A stretch of 37,253 nucleotides of DNA, from NCBI GenBank assembly GCA_017433405.1, contig JAFRHH010000056.1, positions 1-37,253 on the forward strand, in the 5' to 3' direction. The stretch is from Clostridia bacterium. GTDB lineage: Bacteria > Bacillota > Clostridia > Christensenellales > Aristaeellaceae. Below the pieces are notes generated by a model, which saw only the letters and a list, made by a program, of their open reading frames with translations, was not told where the DNA came from and did no database searches. Positions 15,286 to 23,095 of this stretch are shown here, piece by piece (the stretch's first letter is position 1; every line of letters starts with the position of its first letter). The translations under genes and the position numbers were made by a program.

Positions 15286-16443
15286 ATGAAATCCAAAGGC
15301 GTGGAGCGGCTGCTCCGCTTTCTGCTGGTTCTCAGCGGCGTCGGCATCGGGCTGGCCGTGGCCCAGATCGCGCTGGATCTTTTCCGGACCGCCAACCCGA
15401 ACACCCAGATTCCTGCCCGCTATCCCGTGATCGGCTATATCGCCATGGGAATCCTCGGGGGGGCGCTGCTGGCGCTGCTTTCCGGAAGAATTATCCGGCG
15501 GTTTTCCCGCTTTTCCAGCGACGTTCAGAAACAGTTCGACAAAATGCCGCTGAACCAGATGATGAGCGCCGTGCTGGGGCTGATCCTCGGGCTGATCGTC
15601 GCGGCGCTTCTCCGCCAGATGATTACCTTCCTCGGGCCCGGAATTCTCTCTACCGCCCTGAGCGCCATCCTCTATCTCCTTCTGGGAGCGCTGGGTTACA
15701 ACATCGGAAAGCGACGGAGCCGCGAGTTTATGGCCATGATGACCCGCCTTTCCGGGGCCCGGGAAAAAAGCCGGATCCGACGCCACGGATACGCCTCCCG
15801 AAAATTCATCGACACCAGCGCCCTCATCGACGGGCGGATTCTCGCTGTCGCCCGGACCGGCTTTATCGAGGGCGAATTTGTTATTCCCCAGTTCGTTATC
15901 GACGAGCTGCAGCGCGTTTCGGATTCCGCGGACAGCTCCCGGCGGGAGCGGGGACGGCGGGGGCTTGAAATTCTTGCCGAAATGAAGGAAAGCCTCAAGC
16001 AGCTGACCATCGATGAAAACGACATCGAAGGCATCAGCGATGTGGACGTCAAGCTGATGCGCCAGGCCCGGGACTGCGGCGGCACCGTAATTACCGTTGA
16101 CTATAACCTGCAGAAGGCCGCGGCGGTCAGCGGCGTCCGGTCCCTGAACGTCAACGAACTGGTTGAGGCCCTCCGGCCCGCCGTTACCCAGGGAATGGCC
16201 CTGCATATCCGCGTCGGCCGGGAGGGCCGGGAGCCCGGGCAGGGCATCGGCTACCTCAGCGACGGTACCATGATCGTCGTCGAGAACGGAAGAAACCGGA
16301 TCGGGGAGGAGACGGAGGTCGTCGTCACCAGCGTGCTGCAGACCTCCGCCGGAAGAATGATCTTCGCCAAAATCCCCGAAGGCCCGCCGGAAAAACCGGA
16401 ACGGGCTCAGAAGACATCCGTCGGAACGAAGAATGCGCTTTGA
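15286..16443 (+). CDS. yacL: PIN/TRAM domain membrane protein (YacL family)
   Basis: A 385-residue protein; ATG 15286 was chosen for the AGAGGAGG of repeat copy B nine bases upstream and because the family begins with membrane helices. Four hydrophobic helices occupy about 1-145. A PIN nuclease domain follows at about 160-290, with DTSALIDGRI, DVDVKLMRQA and TVDYNL carrying the acidic metal-binding residues, and then a TRAM RNA-binding domain at about 300-365 (EGREPGQGIGYLSDGTMIVV). The Bacillus counterpart lies in the radA-disA-yacL cluster; its substrate is not firmly known. It is probably a membrane-bound RNase. The stop at 16441-16443 is followed by repeat copy C and a convergent ABC transporter gene. 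Confidence 0.93.
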   Translation: MKSKGVERLLRFLLVLSGVGIGLAVAQIALDLFRTANPNTQIPARYPVIGYIAMGILGGALLALLSGRIIRRFSRFSSDVQKQFDKMPLNQMMSAVLGLILGLIVAALLRQMITFLGPGILSTALSAILYLLLGALGYNIGKRRSREFMAMMTRLSGAREKSRIRRHGYASRKFIDTSALIDGRILAVARTGFIEGEFVIPQFVIDELQRVSDSADSSRRERGRRGLEILAEMKESLKQLTIDENDIEGISDVDVKLMRQARDCGGTVITVDYNLQKAAAVSGVRSLNVNELVEALRPAVTQGMALHIRVGREGREPGQGIGYLSDGTMIVVENGRNRIGEETEVVVTSVLQTSAGRMIFAKIPEGPPEKPERAQKTSVGTKNAL

Positions 16444-16447
16444 AGGA

Positions 16448-16540
16448 GACAGGTTTTGTCCGTGAACGCGTCAGCGGGAACGGTTACAAAATCGTCATCC
16501 GGACAGAAAAGCAGACGTGAACTGCCATTCACAAAGGAGG
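16448..16540 (+). repeat. SD-carrying repeat, copy C (no gene follows)
   Basis: A full copy: GGTTTTGT/ACAAAATC (16452-16459/16486-16493), CCGT/ACGG (16460-16463/16480-16483), inner CGC-GTCA-GCG, core ATCGTCATCCGGACAG, second hairpin GTGAAC-TGCC-ATTCAC and terminal AAAGGAGG (16533-16540). Only here is the strong ribosome binding site not followed by a same-strand gene; the next codons begin ACG and close quickly, and the opposing ABC gene ends at 16557. Both ends of this copy carry AAGGAG. Confidence 0.88.
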
Positions 16541-16556
16541 AGAACCGGACGAAGGG

Positions 16557-18356
16557 CTACCGCAGAAGGCTGCTGGTAGCCTCTTCTTCATATTGCCGGG
16601 TATAAAGACGGAAATAGGCCCCCTTACGGGCCAGCAGCTCCCGATGGGTTCCCTGCTCCACGATCTTTCCGTCTTTCACCACCAGGATCAGATCCGCGTT
16701 TTTGACCGTCGACAGACGATGGGCGATTACCAGGGAGGTCCGGCCGCGAATCACCGCATCGATGGCTGACTGTATTTTCTGCTCCGTCAGGGTGTCCACC
16801 GAGGCCGTCGCCTCGTCCAGCACCAGAATCCGCGGATCCGCCAGGATTGCCCGGGCGAAGGAGATCAGCTGCTTCTCTCCCGTCGAAAGCATCTCGCCGC
16901 CCTCGCCCACGTCCGTATCGATTCCCTTTTCCATCTTCGCGATTACTTCATCCGCGGAAACCAGGCGCAGCGCCCGCTGAATCTCTTCCTCCGTCGCGTC
17001 CGGATTCCCGTAGAGCAGGTTTTCCCGGATCGTTCCCGAGAAAAGATGCGGCGTCTGGAGCACGTAGCCGATCGCGCTGTGGAGCCAAAGCTGGCTGCGC
17101 TCCCGGGCATCCCGGCCGTCGATCAGCACCTGGCCCGAGGTCGGCTCGAAGAAACGGCAAACCAGATTCACCAGGGTACTCTTGCCCGCCCCGGTTTCCC
17201 CGACGATCGCGATATTGCTGCCGAAGGGAATTGAAAGATTAAAATGCTCCAGGACATATTCATCCCCGTCCGGATAGCGGAAGGTCACATCCCTGAATTC
17301 CAGATCCCCCCGGATCGGTTCCCAGTTTTCCTTCTTCGGGGAAAAGCTGTCGCCATATTTTTCGATGACCTCCGGGGTATCGGTAACGTCGGATTTCGTC
17401 CCCAGCAGGCGCGTCAGCCGCTCGATATTCACCTGGGTCGTAATCACATCGGAAATCGCGTCCACGATCCAACGTACGGGCTCCATCATGCCCTGGGCAT
17501 AGCTCATAAACATCGAAAAGGTTCCTACCTCGGCCGCCGCGATATAGCCTCCCTGCCACAAAACGATCGCCAGGGCCAGGGAGGACGCCAGATTCATCGT
17601 CACCGCGAAGGCGCCCCGCAGGCGGGCCGCCCAGACGCTCATACGCCTCATTTCCTCCGTATCCCTGACAAAATCGTCGGACATCCGGTCTTCGATCACC
17701 AGCGTCTTGATGGTTTTCGCCCCGGTGATGCCCTCGTTAAAGTCGCCGGTTATCCGGCTGTTCATCTCCCGGATCCGGCGGTTCGCCCGGATCAGCTTTC
17801 CCTGGAAGAAGGAGAAAAGGATCACGATCAGGGGCAGAATCGTCATCACCATCAGCGCCAGCCGGGCGTTGATCGCCAGCATGACCGCCAGGGAACCCAC
17901 CAGATAGCTGATATGCCAGACGGCGTCCATCATCGTCCAGGACACCAGGGAACCGATCCGCCCGGTGTCGCTCATCACCCGGGCGTGAATATAGCCGACG
18001 CTGTTCTGGTTAAAATAGCTGAAGGACAGCGTCTGAAGATGGTTGAAGGCCGCCGCCCGCAGATCCCGGTTGACCGAGACCTCCGTCGTCATCGCTCCCC
18101 GGCAGGAAACATAATTCATACAGGAAGCGAACAGGATCGCCAGAACATACAGCACGATATAGGCAGGAAACGTATCCAGGGTGCCGCCGGCGATAAAATG
18201 ATTCAGGGCGTAGCGCTGAAACAGCGGAAGGATGATATCCACCGCGCTGCCGCCCAGGCCGCAGAGGATCATCCAGAACAGCGTTTTCCGATAGGCGCTG
18301 ACATAAGGCAAAATCTTCGGAATACCGAAAAAACGCAGCGATTTTCTTTCCTCCAT
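16557..18356 (-). CDS. ABC exporter subunit, catalytic half (non-canonical signature)
   Basis: A 599-residue half-transporter with six transmembrane helices (about 20-310) followed by a nucleotide-binding domain (about 350-590). The NBD has Walker A GETGAGKSTLVNL, a signature motif LSTGEKQ in place of LSGGQ, and Walker B ILVLDEATASVD with the catalytic Glu intact, plus IAHRLST. Partner evidence: the gene starts two bases after the stop of the upstream subunit, whose Walker B Glu is changed. Together they match heterodimeric exporters of the BmrCD/TM287-288 type, which pump out drugs, lipids or peptides. ATG 18356 is preceded by a long purine run (AGAGGAGG...GGGGAG) supplied by repeat copy D. 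The substrate is unknown. Confidence 0.93.
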   Translation of the reverse strand: MEERKSLRFFGIPKILPYVSAYRKTLFWMILCGLGGSAVDIILPLFQRYALNHFIAGGTLDTFPAYIVLYVLAILFASCMNYVSCRGAMTTEVSVNRDLRAAAFNHLQTLSFSYFNQNSVGYIHARVMSDTGRIGSLVSWTMMDAVWHISYLVGSLAVMLAINARLALMVMTILPLIVILFSFFQGKLIRANRRIREMNSRITGDFNEGITGAKTIKTLVIEDRMSDDFVRDTEEMRRMSVWAARLRGAFAVTMNLASSLALAIVLWQGGYIAAAEVGTFSMFMSYAQGMMEPVRWIVDAISDVITTQVNIERLTRLLGTKSDVTDTPEVIEKYGDSFSPKKENWEPIRGDLEFRDVTFRYPDGDEYVLEHFNLSIPFGSNIAIVGETGAGKSTLVNLVCRFFEPTSGQVLIDGRDARERSQLWLHSAIGYVLQTPHLFSGTIRENLLYGNPDATEEEIQRALRLVSADEVIAKMEKGIDTDVGEGGEMLSTGEKQLISFARAILADPRILVLDEATASVDTLTEQKIQSAIDAVIRGRTSLVIAHRLSTVKNADLILVVKDGKIVEQGTHRELLARKGAYFRLYTRQYEEEATSSLLR

Positions 18357-18358
18357 CG

Positions 18359-20284
18359 TCAGCTCCCCTCCTCCTCTGTGAACGCCGGCCTAAGTTCGCT
18401 GTTCCTGCCGGATGACGATTTTAATGCCGCGTCCCGCTCGAGCGGATCACGGACAGAATCAGGCTCCCGATTCATCGACTGAATCCGGTCTATTTCCTGA
18501 TACAGCCCCGGCTGGGAGCGAAGCTCCTCCGGGGTTCCCAGCTGGGCCACCCGGCCATGATCCAGCACCAGCACCTGGTCCGCCCGGGAAAGGGTCGTAA
18601 TCCGGTGGGAGATCAGAATAATGGTCGCGGTCCCAAAGCGCTCCTCCAGCGCAGCCCGGATCTTCGCGTCCGTCTCCGTGTCCACCGCGGAAAGAGAATC
18701 ATCAAAAATCATGATGGGGACGGGCCGCGCCAGCATCCGCGCGATCGCCGCCCGCTGCTTCTGGCCGCCCGAAAGCGTTACGCCCCGTTCCCCCACGAAG
18801 GTATCATATCCCCGGGAAAAGCCGGAAATCGTATCCTCCAGGCAGGCCGCCCGGGACGCTTCCCGAAGGCTTTCCTCCGACAGATCCGCCGAGGTGATTC
18901 CCAGGTTTCCCCGCAGGGTACGGGAAAACAGAAAGGGTTCCTGCAGCACGATTCCGATATTGCGGCGAAGATGGCTCAGGCTGATCCGACGGATATCCCG
19001 TCCCCCGATCGTTATCCGACCGCTGCCCTCCTCCAGCGGATAGAGCCGGTCCAGCAGATACATCAGCGTGCTCTTTCCGGAGCCGGTTCCGCCGAGGATG
19101 CCCAGGGTCGATCCCGCGGGAATCGTCAGGGAAATATCATGCAGCATTTCGGGGCAGCCCTCATAGGCGAAGGAAACATGCTCGAAGCGGATATCTCCGT
19201 CCATCGGCGCCTCCGATGATCCGGGAAGATCCCTTTCCTCCTCCGACTCCATGATCATCGCAATCCGGTCTATTCCGACCCCCGCCTTCGACATTTCACT
19301 GATCATCCGTCCCAGCTGCCGAACCGGCCAGACCAGCATACCGTTATAGCTGACAAAGGCGATAAACTCGCCGCTGGTCATCCTGCCCTGGAGACAGAAA
19401 ACCACGCCGAAAACAATCACCAGCATCACCTGAAGTCCCGAGAGGATATCCACCGTGGACCAGAACAGGCTCATCAGCTTTCCCAACCGAACCCAGAGGG
19501 AAGTATAATGCCGATTCTGAGCGTTAAAGCGATCCCGTTCATACCGCTCCCGGCCAAAGGCCCGCACCACCCGGACCCCCGTCAGGTTTTCCTGGGCCAT
19601 GGCGGAAAGACGGCCTTCATTTTCATCGCAGGTCTGGAAACCGCTTCTGAACTTCCGATGAAAGAACAGGGAATACCAGACGATTACCGGCAGCGGAATC
19701 ATCGCGATCAGCGTCAGCGTTCCGTTCATGCCAAGCATGAACACCATGCTCAGCAGCAGCAGAATCAGGATCCGTATCAGATTCGTCATCTGTTCGGAAA
19801 TAAAGTTCCGCGTCGTTTCAATATCGCTGGTGCAGCGCTGGATAATATCTCCCGTATGATACTGCATATGCCACTGGAAGGGGAGACGCTCAATATGGCG
19901 ATAGAGCGAATCCCGCATGGTCTTCACCAGCGTTTCGCTGCCCCTGGCGTTCATAACCCGGAATCCGTACAGCGCCGCTACCTTAATCAGCGCGATTACC
20001 AGCACTGCCGCCGCAGCTATCCACAGATGATCCCGGATCCACTCCGCGCCGCCCAGCTGCTCCAGCAGGCCGCGGACGACCGGAGACAGTGTATCCAGCG
20101 GAGCCCGGCCCAGCACCTGGTCCACCGTAATCCGGATGATCTGCGGCGTAACCATATCCGCCAGCGCGGATACCGCCGCGCAGATCATGCACATCAGAAA
20201 GAAAAACTTACTTCCCTTCAGAAAGGTTCGGAGCAGTTTCGCCCGTCCCGAACCGGAGCGGTTTTTCTTCATTTGCTCGTTCAT
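18359..20284 (-). CDS. ABC exporter subunit with degenerate ATP site
   Basis: A 641-residue half-transporter with six transmembrane helices and an NBD. Walker A is GGTGSGKSTLMYL, the signature LSGGQKQRAAIARML is canonical, but Walker B reads IMIFDDSLSAVD, with Asp where the catalytic Glu belongs. In heterodimeric exporters this subunit contributes the degenerate ATP site while its LSGGQ completes the consensus site with the partner, and the partner downstream has the matching features. ATG 20284 has GAGGT seven bases upstream. The final 40 or so residues (from about DSVRDPLER to the stop at 18359) are unlike the family and are encoded by repeat copy D, so the tail is probably acquired rather than functional. 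Confidence 0.93.
   Translation of the reverse strand: MNEQMKKNRSGSGRAKLLRTFLKGSKFFFLMCMICAAVSALADMVTPQIIRITVDQVLGRAPLDTLSPVVRGLLEQLGGAEWIRDHLWIAAAAVLVIALIKVAALYGFRVMNARGSETLVKTMRDSLYRHIERLPFQWHMQYHTGDIIQRCTSDIETTRNFISEQMTNLIRILILLLLSMVFMLGMNGTLTLIAMIPLPVIVWYSLFFHRKFRSGFQTCDENEGRLSAMAQENLTGVRVVRAFGRERYERDRFNAQNRHYTSLWVRLGKLMSLFWSTVDILSGLQVMLVIVFGVVFCLQGRMTSGEFIAFVSYNGMLVWPVRQLGRMISEMSKAGVGIDRIAMIMESEEERDLPGSSEAPMDGDIRFEHVSFAYEGCPEMLHDISLTIPAGSTLGILGGTGSGKSTLMYLLDRLYPLEEGSGRITIGGRDIRRISLSHLRRNIGIVLQEPFLFSRTLRGNLGITSADLSEESLREASRAACLEDTISGFSRGYDTFVGERGVTLSGGQKQRAAIARMLARPVPIMIFDDSLSAVDTETDAKIRAALEERFGTATIILISHRITTLSRADQVLVLDHGRVAQLGTPEELRSQPGLYQEIDRIQSMNREPDSVRDPLERDAALKSSSGRNSELRPAFTEEEGS
18370..18464 (-). 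repeat. SD-carrying repeat, copy D, read through as coding sequence
   Basis: On the minus strand: GATTCTGTCCGTGATC, inner CGC-TCGA-GCG, AAAATCGTCATCCGG, then GCGAAC ... GCGTTCACAGAGGAGG (AGAGGAGG at 18377-18370). It lies inside the last codons of the upstream ABC subunit and ends as the ribosome binding site of the second subunit. The first stem no longer pairs fully, as expected if sequence here now also encodes protein. Confidence 0.75.
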
Positions 20285-20306
20285 AAATAACCTCAGTTAT
20301 CAACAT

Positions 20307-20339
20307 AAAAATGCCCGCTCTCGTTCTCCGAAAGCGGGC
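20307..20339 (-). terminator. Intrinsic terminator downstream of gap
   Basis: GCCCGCT (20313-20319) and AGCGGGC (20333-20339) form a stem with a 13-base loop. On the minus strand it is followed by ATTTTTA (20312-20306). It ends the gap transcript just before the ABC exporter genes, on the same strand. Confidence 0.82.
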
Positions 20340-20395
20340 AAAAAACACCATTTCAGCGCGGCGGCTGCAGATGGAAACTCAGACGTAATCGAAGA

Positions 20396-21466
20396 TTACT
20401 TGAGTTCCGCGAAGTACTTGATGGTGCGGACCATCTGGCTGGTGTAGCTGTTCTCATTGTCGTACCAGGACACGACCTGCACCTGATAGGTGTCATCGTC
20501 AATCTTGGTCACCATGGTCTGGTTCGCATCGAACAGAGAGCCATAGGTCATGCCGATAATATCGGAGGAAACAAGCTTCTCGGTGGTATAGCCGAAGGAT
20601 TCGGAGCTCTGCGCCTTCATGGCGGCGTTGATCGCTTCCTTGGTCACATCCTTGCCCTTGACGACGGCCACCAGGATCGTGGTGGAGCCAGTGGGCACCG
20701 GAACGCGCTGGGCGGAGCCGATCAGCTTCCCGTTCAGTTCCGGAATCACCAGACCGATCGCCTTCGCGGCGCCGGTCGAGTTAGGCACGATATTGGCCGC
20801 GCCGGCCCGGGCCCGCTGCAGGTCGCCCTTCCGATGGGGACCGTCAAGAATCATCTGGTCACCGGTATAGGCATGCACGGTGGTCATGATACCGCTGACG
20901 ATCGGGAAGGCATCGTTCAGAGCCTTGGTCATGGGCGCCAGGCAGTTCGTCGTGCAGGAAGCGGCGGAGATCACGGTATCTTCGGGCTTCAGAATATTAT
21001 GGTTCACATTGTAAACGATGGTGGGCAGATCGTTTCCGGCAGGAGCGGAGATAACAACCTTCTTGGCACCCGCCTGGATATGCGCCTCGGCCTTGGCCTT
21101 GGAGGTATAGAAGCCGGTGCACTCCAGCACAACGTCCACATCCAGCGCCTTCCAGGGCAGATTCGCGGCCTTGGGCTCGGCATAGATCGTGATTTCCTTG
21201 CCATCCACAGTGATGGAGCCGGGAACCTTCACGGTCTTCCCATCTTCCTCAAAAACGGGCTCCTTGGCAGACACGGTATGCTTATTTTCACCGATGACGC
21301 CGCAGTATCCCTTCTGAGCCGTATCATACTTCAGAAGATGAGCCAGCATCCCAGGGCTGGTCAGGTCATTAATCGCGACCACTTCGTATCCATCGGCACC
21401 GAACATCTGACGGAAAGCGAGCCGTCCGATCCGGCCAAAACCATTGATAGCAACTTTAACTGCCAT
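20396..21466 (-). CDS. gap: Glyceraldehyde-3-phosphate dehydrogenase
   Basis: A 356-residue NAD-dependent glycolytic enzyme that converts glyceraldehyde-3-phosphate to 1,3-bisphosphoglycerate in the cytoplasm. It opens [19 protein letters not shown] (dinucleotide fold). The active-site run [12 protein letters not shown] holds the catalytic Cys near residue 168, and the catalytic His lies in [21 protein letters not shown] and [14 protein letters not shown] are also intact. Length is slightly above the usual 335 because of an insertion in the N-terminal half ([16 protein letters not shown] region). Start ATG 21466 has AGGAGGG 8-13 bases upstream. The gene is single, with its own promoter and terminator, not in a pgk/tpi operon. 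Confidence 0.97.
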   Translation of the reverse strand: MAVKVAINGFGRIGRLAFRQMFGADGYEVVAINDLTSPGMLAHLLKYDTAQKGYCGVIGENKHTVSAKEPVFEEDGKTVKVPGSITVDGKEITIYAEPKAANLPWKALDVDVVLECTGFYTSKAKAEAHIQAGAKKVVISAPAGNDLPTIVYNVNHNILKPEDTVISAASCTTNCLAPMTKALNDAFPIVSGIMTTVHAYTGDQMILDGPHRKGDLQRARAGAANIVPNSTGAAKAIGLVIPELNGKLIGSAQRVPVPTGSTTILVAVVKGKDVTKEAINAAMKAQSSESFGYTTEKLVSSDIIGMTYGSLFDANQTMVTKIDDDTYQVQVVSWYDNENSYTSQMVRTIKYFAELK

Positions 21467-21521
21467 TTGGAAAACCCTCCTCTTAAATCAATCGCTCATG
21501 GCGTTCTTGGTTCCAACGGGT

Positions 21522-21550
21522 ATTCTATCCTGTTTTCCCTTTTTTTGCAA
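21522..21550 (-). promoter_or_regulatory. Promoter for gap
   Basis: On the minus strand, TTGCAA (21550-21545) and TAGAAT (21527-21522) are spaced by 17 bases, about 55 bases upstream of the gap ATG. Confidence 0.6.
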
Positions 21551-21658
21551 CTCTTTCTTTTCTTTTTTGCGCTTCTTTCAGCCACTTTCGGCCACGGGGA
21601 GTTTCTCTCTTCCGTTTTCCCTTTTTGGCCCGCTTCATGCCCTTTTTATACAGGTAAG

Positions 21659-21810
21659 TTTTCCACAGCCTTGTCAGGGTTGTATTTGCTTGCTTTCCGA
21701 GGGTAAGTTTTCTGAAAACGTTTATTTATAAGGCTTTCATTGGTTATTAAAACGCTGTGGAAATCTGTGAATAATTGTGGAAAACATGTGGAATATTTGG
21801 AGGATATCCT
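21659..21810. other. DnaA-box array in AT-rich intergenic DNA (candidate oriC element)
   Basis: Within the 354-base gap between gap and the MBL-fold gene there are five 9-mers matching or within one base of TTWTNCACA: TTTTCCACA (21659-21667, +), ATTTCCACA (21764-21756, -), TTATTCACA (21774-21766, -), TTTTCCACA (21784-21776, -) and TATTCCACA (21795-21787, -). The last four are in one orientation and their starts are 10, 10 and 11 bases apart, about one helical turn. An AT-rich stretch (21719-21752) lies beside them and an AGGATATCCT palindrome at 21801-21810. This resembles a phased DnaA binding array. The remainder of the gap, 21551-21650, is T-rich with no feature I can name. Confidence 0.65.
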
Positions 21811-21820
21811 TTGAAACCCT

Positions 21821-22786
21821 TTATTTTTCATCATTTATTTCTCTGTGGATTTCCGGCTCCTGGCCATCGCTGACCAGCTGGGACAGCGGGAGATCCGTCT
21901 CGATAAAAGGATCCTCCTCATAGATATTCTCCAGGGAATGCTCCCCGTCGGGAGACGCGTCCTGTTCAGGAAGTTCCGGCTCATTCTTCGATTCCGAAGC
22001 GTCTGCGGCCGCTTCTTCCGGAGCCTGATGGCCGGGGAAGGACAGATCAAAATATCCGTCATCCGTGATTTCCAGCCGCATGATTTCCCCGATCTCCGGC
22101 ATGGCCACGACTTCCGTGAGGCGGTTACCCGCGGTTCTGGCATATTCCACCGCGACGTCCGTTCGATGAAAATAATGCATGGGAATCAGAATGGCCGGCT
22201 TGACCGCCATGATGAAATAATTGGCACCGGCATCAAACATAAACCCCTGGCGGGGATCCACCGGGAAAAAGGCCAGGTCCACCCTTTCCCTGGTCAGCGG
22301 ATCCACCGCTTTTCGGAATTCCGTCTCCGCTTCCTCCATTTCCTGCATGGTGGATTCCTCCCGCCAATGCCAGAAATTCAGATCTCCCGCGTGAAAGAGA
22401 CGGAACCCGTTCCAGTCCACCAGAAAGCTTACGCCCAGATCTGTCGAATCAAAGGCCTTCACCGTCAGTCCTTCCGTCAGCGTCAGCATATCCCCCGGGG
22501 CCATTCGCTTCCCCCGGGTTCCTACCGGCATATCGGAGGAAACAATATAGGTTACGTCCACTCCATCCCGCCAGGTAAACACGATGGGATCCATATGATC
22601 AATATGCTCATGGGAGATCAGAACAAATACCTTTTTATATTTCTTCAGCTCTGAAACCGTCAGTTCCACATCCGGCGTCAGTTCTCCCTTTTCACCCCGC
22701 CAGTAATCAAAAACCAGCAGGATCTCCCCATCAGAAACGGAAAAACCGCTGTGATAGTAGTGAGTGATTCTCAATACGCTGCTCAA
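21821..22786 (-). CDS. Metallo-beta-lactamase-fold hydrolase with acidic C-terminal tail
   Basis: A 321-residue protein of the UlaG-like MBL superfamily. It has the metal-binding HxHxDH motif (ISHEHIDHMDP, about residue 60), a second metal ligand in HAGDLNFWHW (about 135), and a late His in PMHYFH. These are metal-dependent hydrolases; the substrate is not evident. Start TTG 22786 was chosen for AAGGAG nine bases upstream and because it fits the family N-terminus. After residue about 250 the protein ends in an acidic, low-complexity tail rich in Glu, Asp, Ser and Pro, not part of the fold. The promoter is at 22906-22934. The last codons lie next to the DnaA-box array, 26 bases from the nearest box. 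Confidence 0.88.
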   Translation of the reverse strand: MSSVLRITHYYHSGFSVSDGEILLVFDYWRGEKGELTPDVELTVSELKKYKKVFVLISHEHIDHMDPIVFTWRDGVDVTYIVSSDMPVGTRGKRMAPGDMLTLTEGLTVKAFDSTDLGVSFLVDWNGFRLFHAGDLNFWHWREESTMQEMEEAETEFRKAVDPLTRERVDLAFFPVDPRQGFMFDAGANYFIMAVKPAILIPMHYFHRTDVAVEYARTAGNRLTEVVAMPEIGEIMRLEITDDGYFDLSFPGHQAPEEAAADASESKNEPELPEQDASPDGEHSLENIYEEDPFIETDLPLSQLVSDGQEPEIHREINDEK

Positions 22787-22870
22787 GAAACTGCGCTCCT
22801 TCTTTTTTCCCGCTTTCTTTCTTCAGAAATCCATGAAGAAACACGATTGTTCATCCTTTTTATATAAACA

Positions 22871-22886
22871 TCGCGCAAAAGCGCGA
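22871..22886 (-). promoter_or_regulatory. Short hairpin in the leader of the MBL-fold gene
   Basis: TCGCGC-AAAA-GCGCGA forms a perfect 6-bp stem with a tetraloop, about 15-30 bases after the predicted transcription start and 85 bases before the start codon. No T-run follows, so it is not a terminator. It may stabilise the message or act as a binding site. Confidence 0.4.
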
Positions 22887-22905
22887 CGGAAATCGCAGTC
22901 AGTGA

Positions 22906-22934
22906 ATATTACCATAATTAACGCTATATGTCAA
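22906..22934 (-). promoter_or_regulatory. Promoter for the MBL-fold gene
   Basis: On the minus strand, TTGACA (22934-22929) and TAATAT (22911-22906) are spaced by 17 bases. The leader to the TTG start is about 115 bases. The rest of the 309-base gap up to 23095 holds only the hairpin at 22871 and the terminator at 23032. Confidence 0.8.
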
Positions 22935-23031
22935 TTTTTCAGGGCTGATATTACAATCTCATCCCACTTTCTATCTTAATTTTAAAGCTTTTTTTCCTTT
23001 TTAACCCACAATTATAAAAAAGACAGAAAAA

Positions 23032-23080
23032 GAGCTGTGAGGCTCAGGATTTTTCAATCCTTTTTCTCACAGCCCTTTTT
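23032..23080 (-). terminator. Bidirectional-looking intrinsic terminator
   Basis: GAGCTGTGAG (23032-23041) pairs with CTCACAGCCC (23066-23075) with one wobble. On the minus strand the stem is followed by TTTTTCTG, ending the isomerase-family gene. On the plus strand it is followed by TTTTTTATTTTT, so it could also stop transcription entering from the left. Confidence 0.82.
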
Positions 23081-23095
23081 TATTTTTCACCTATT

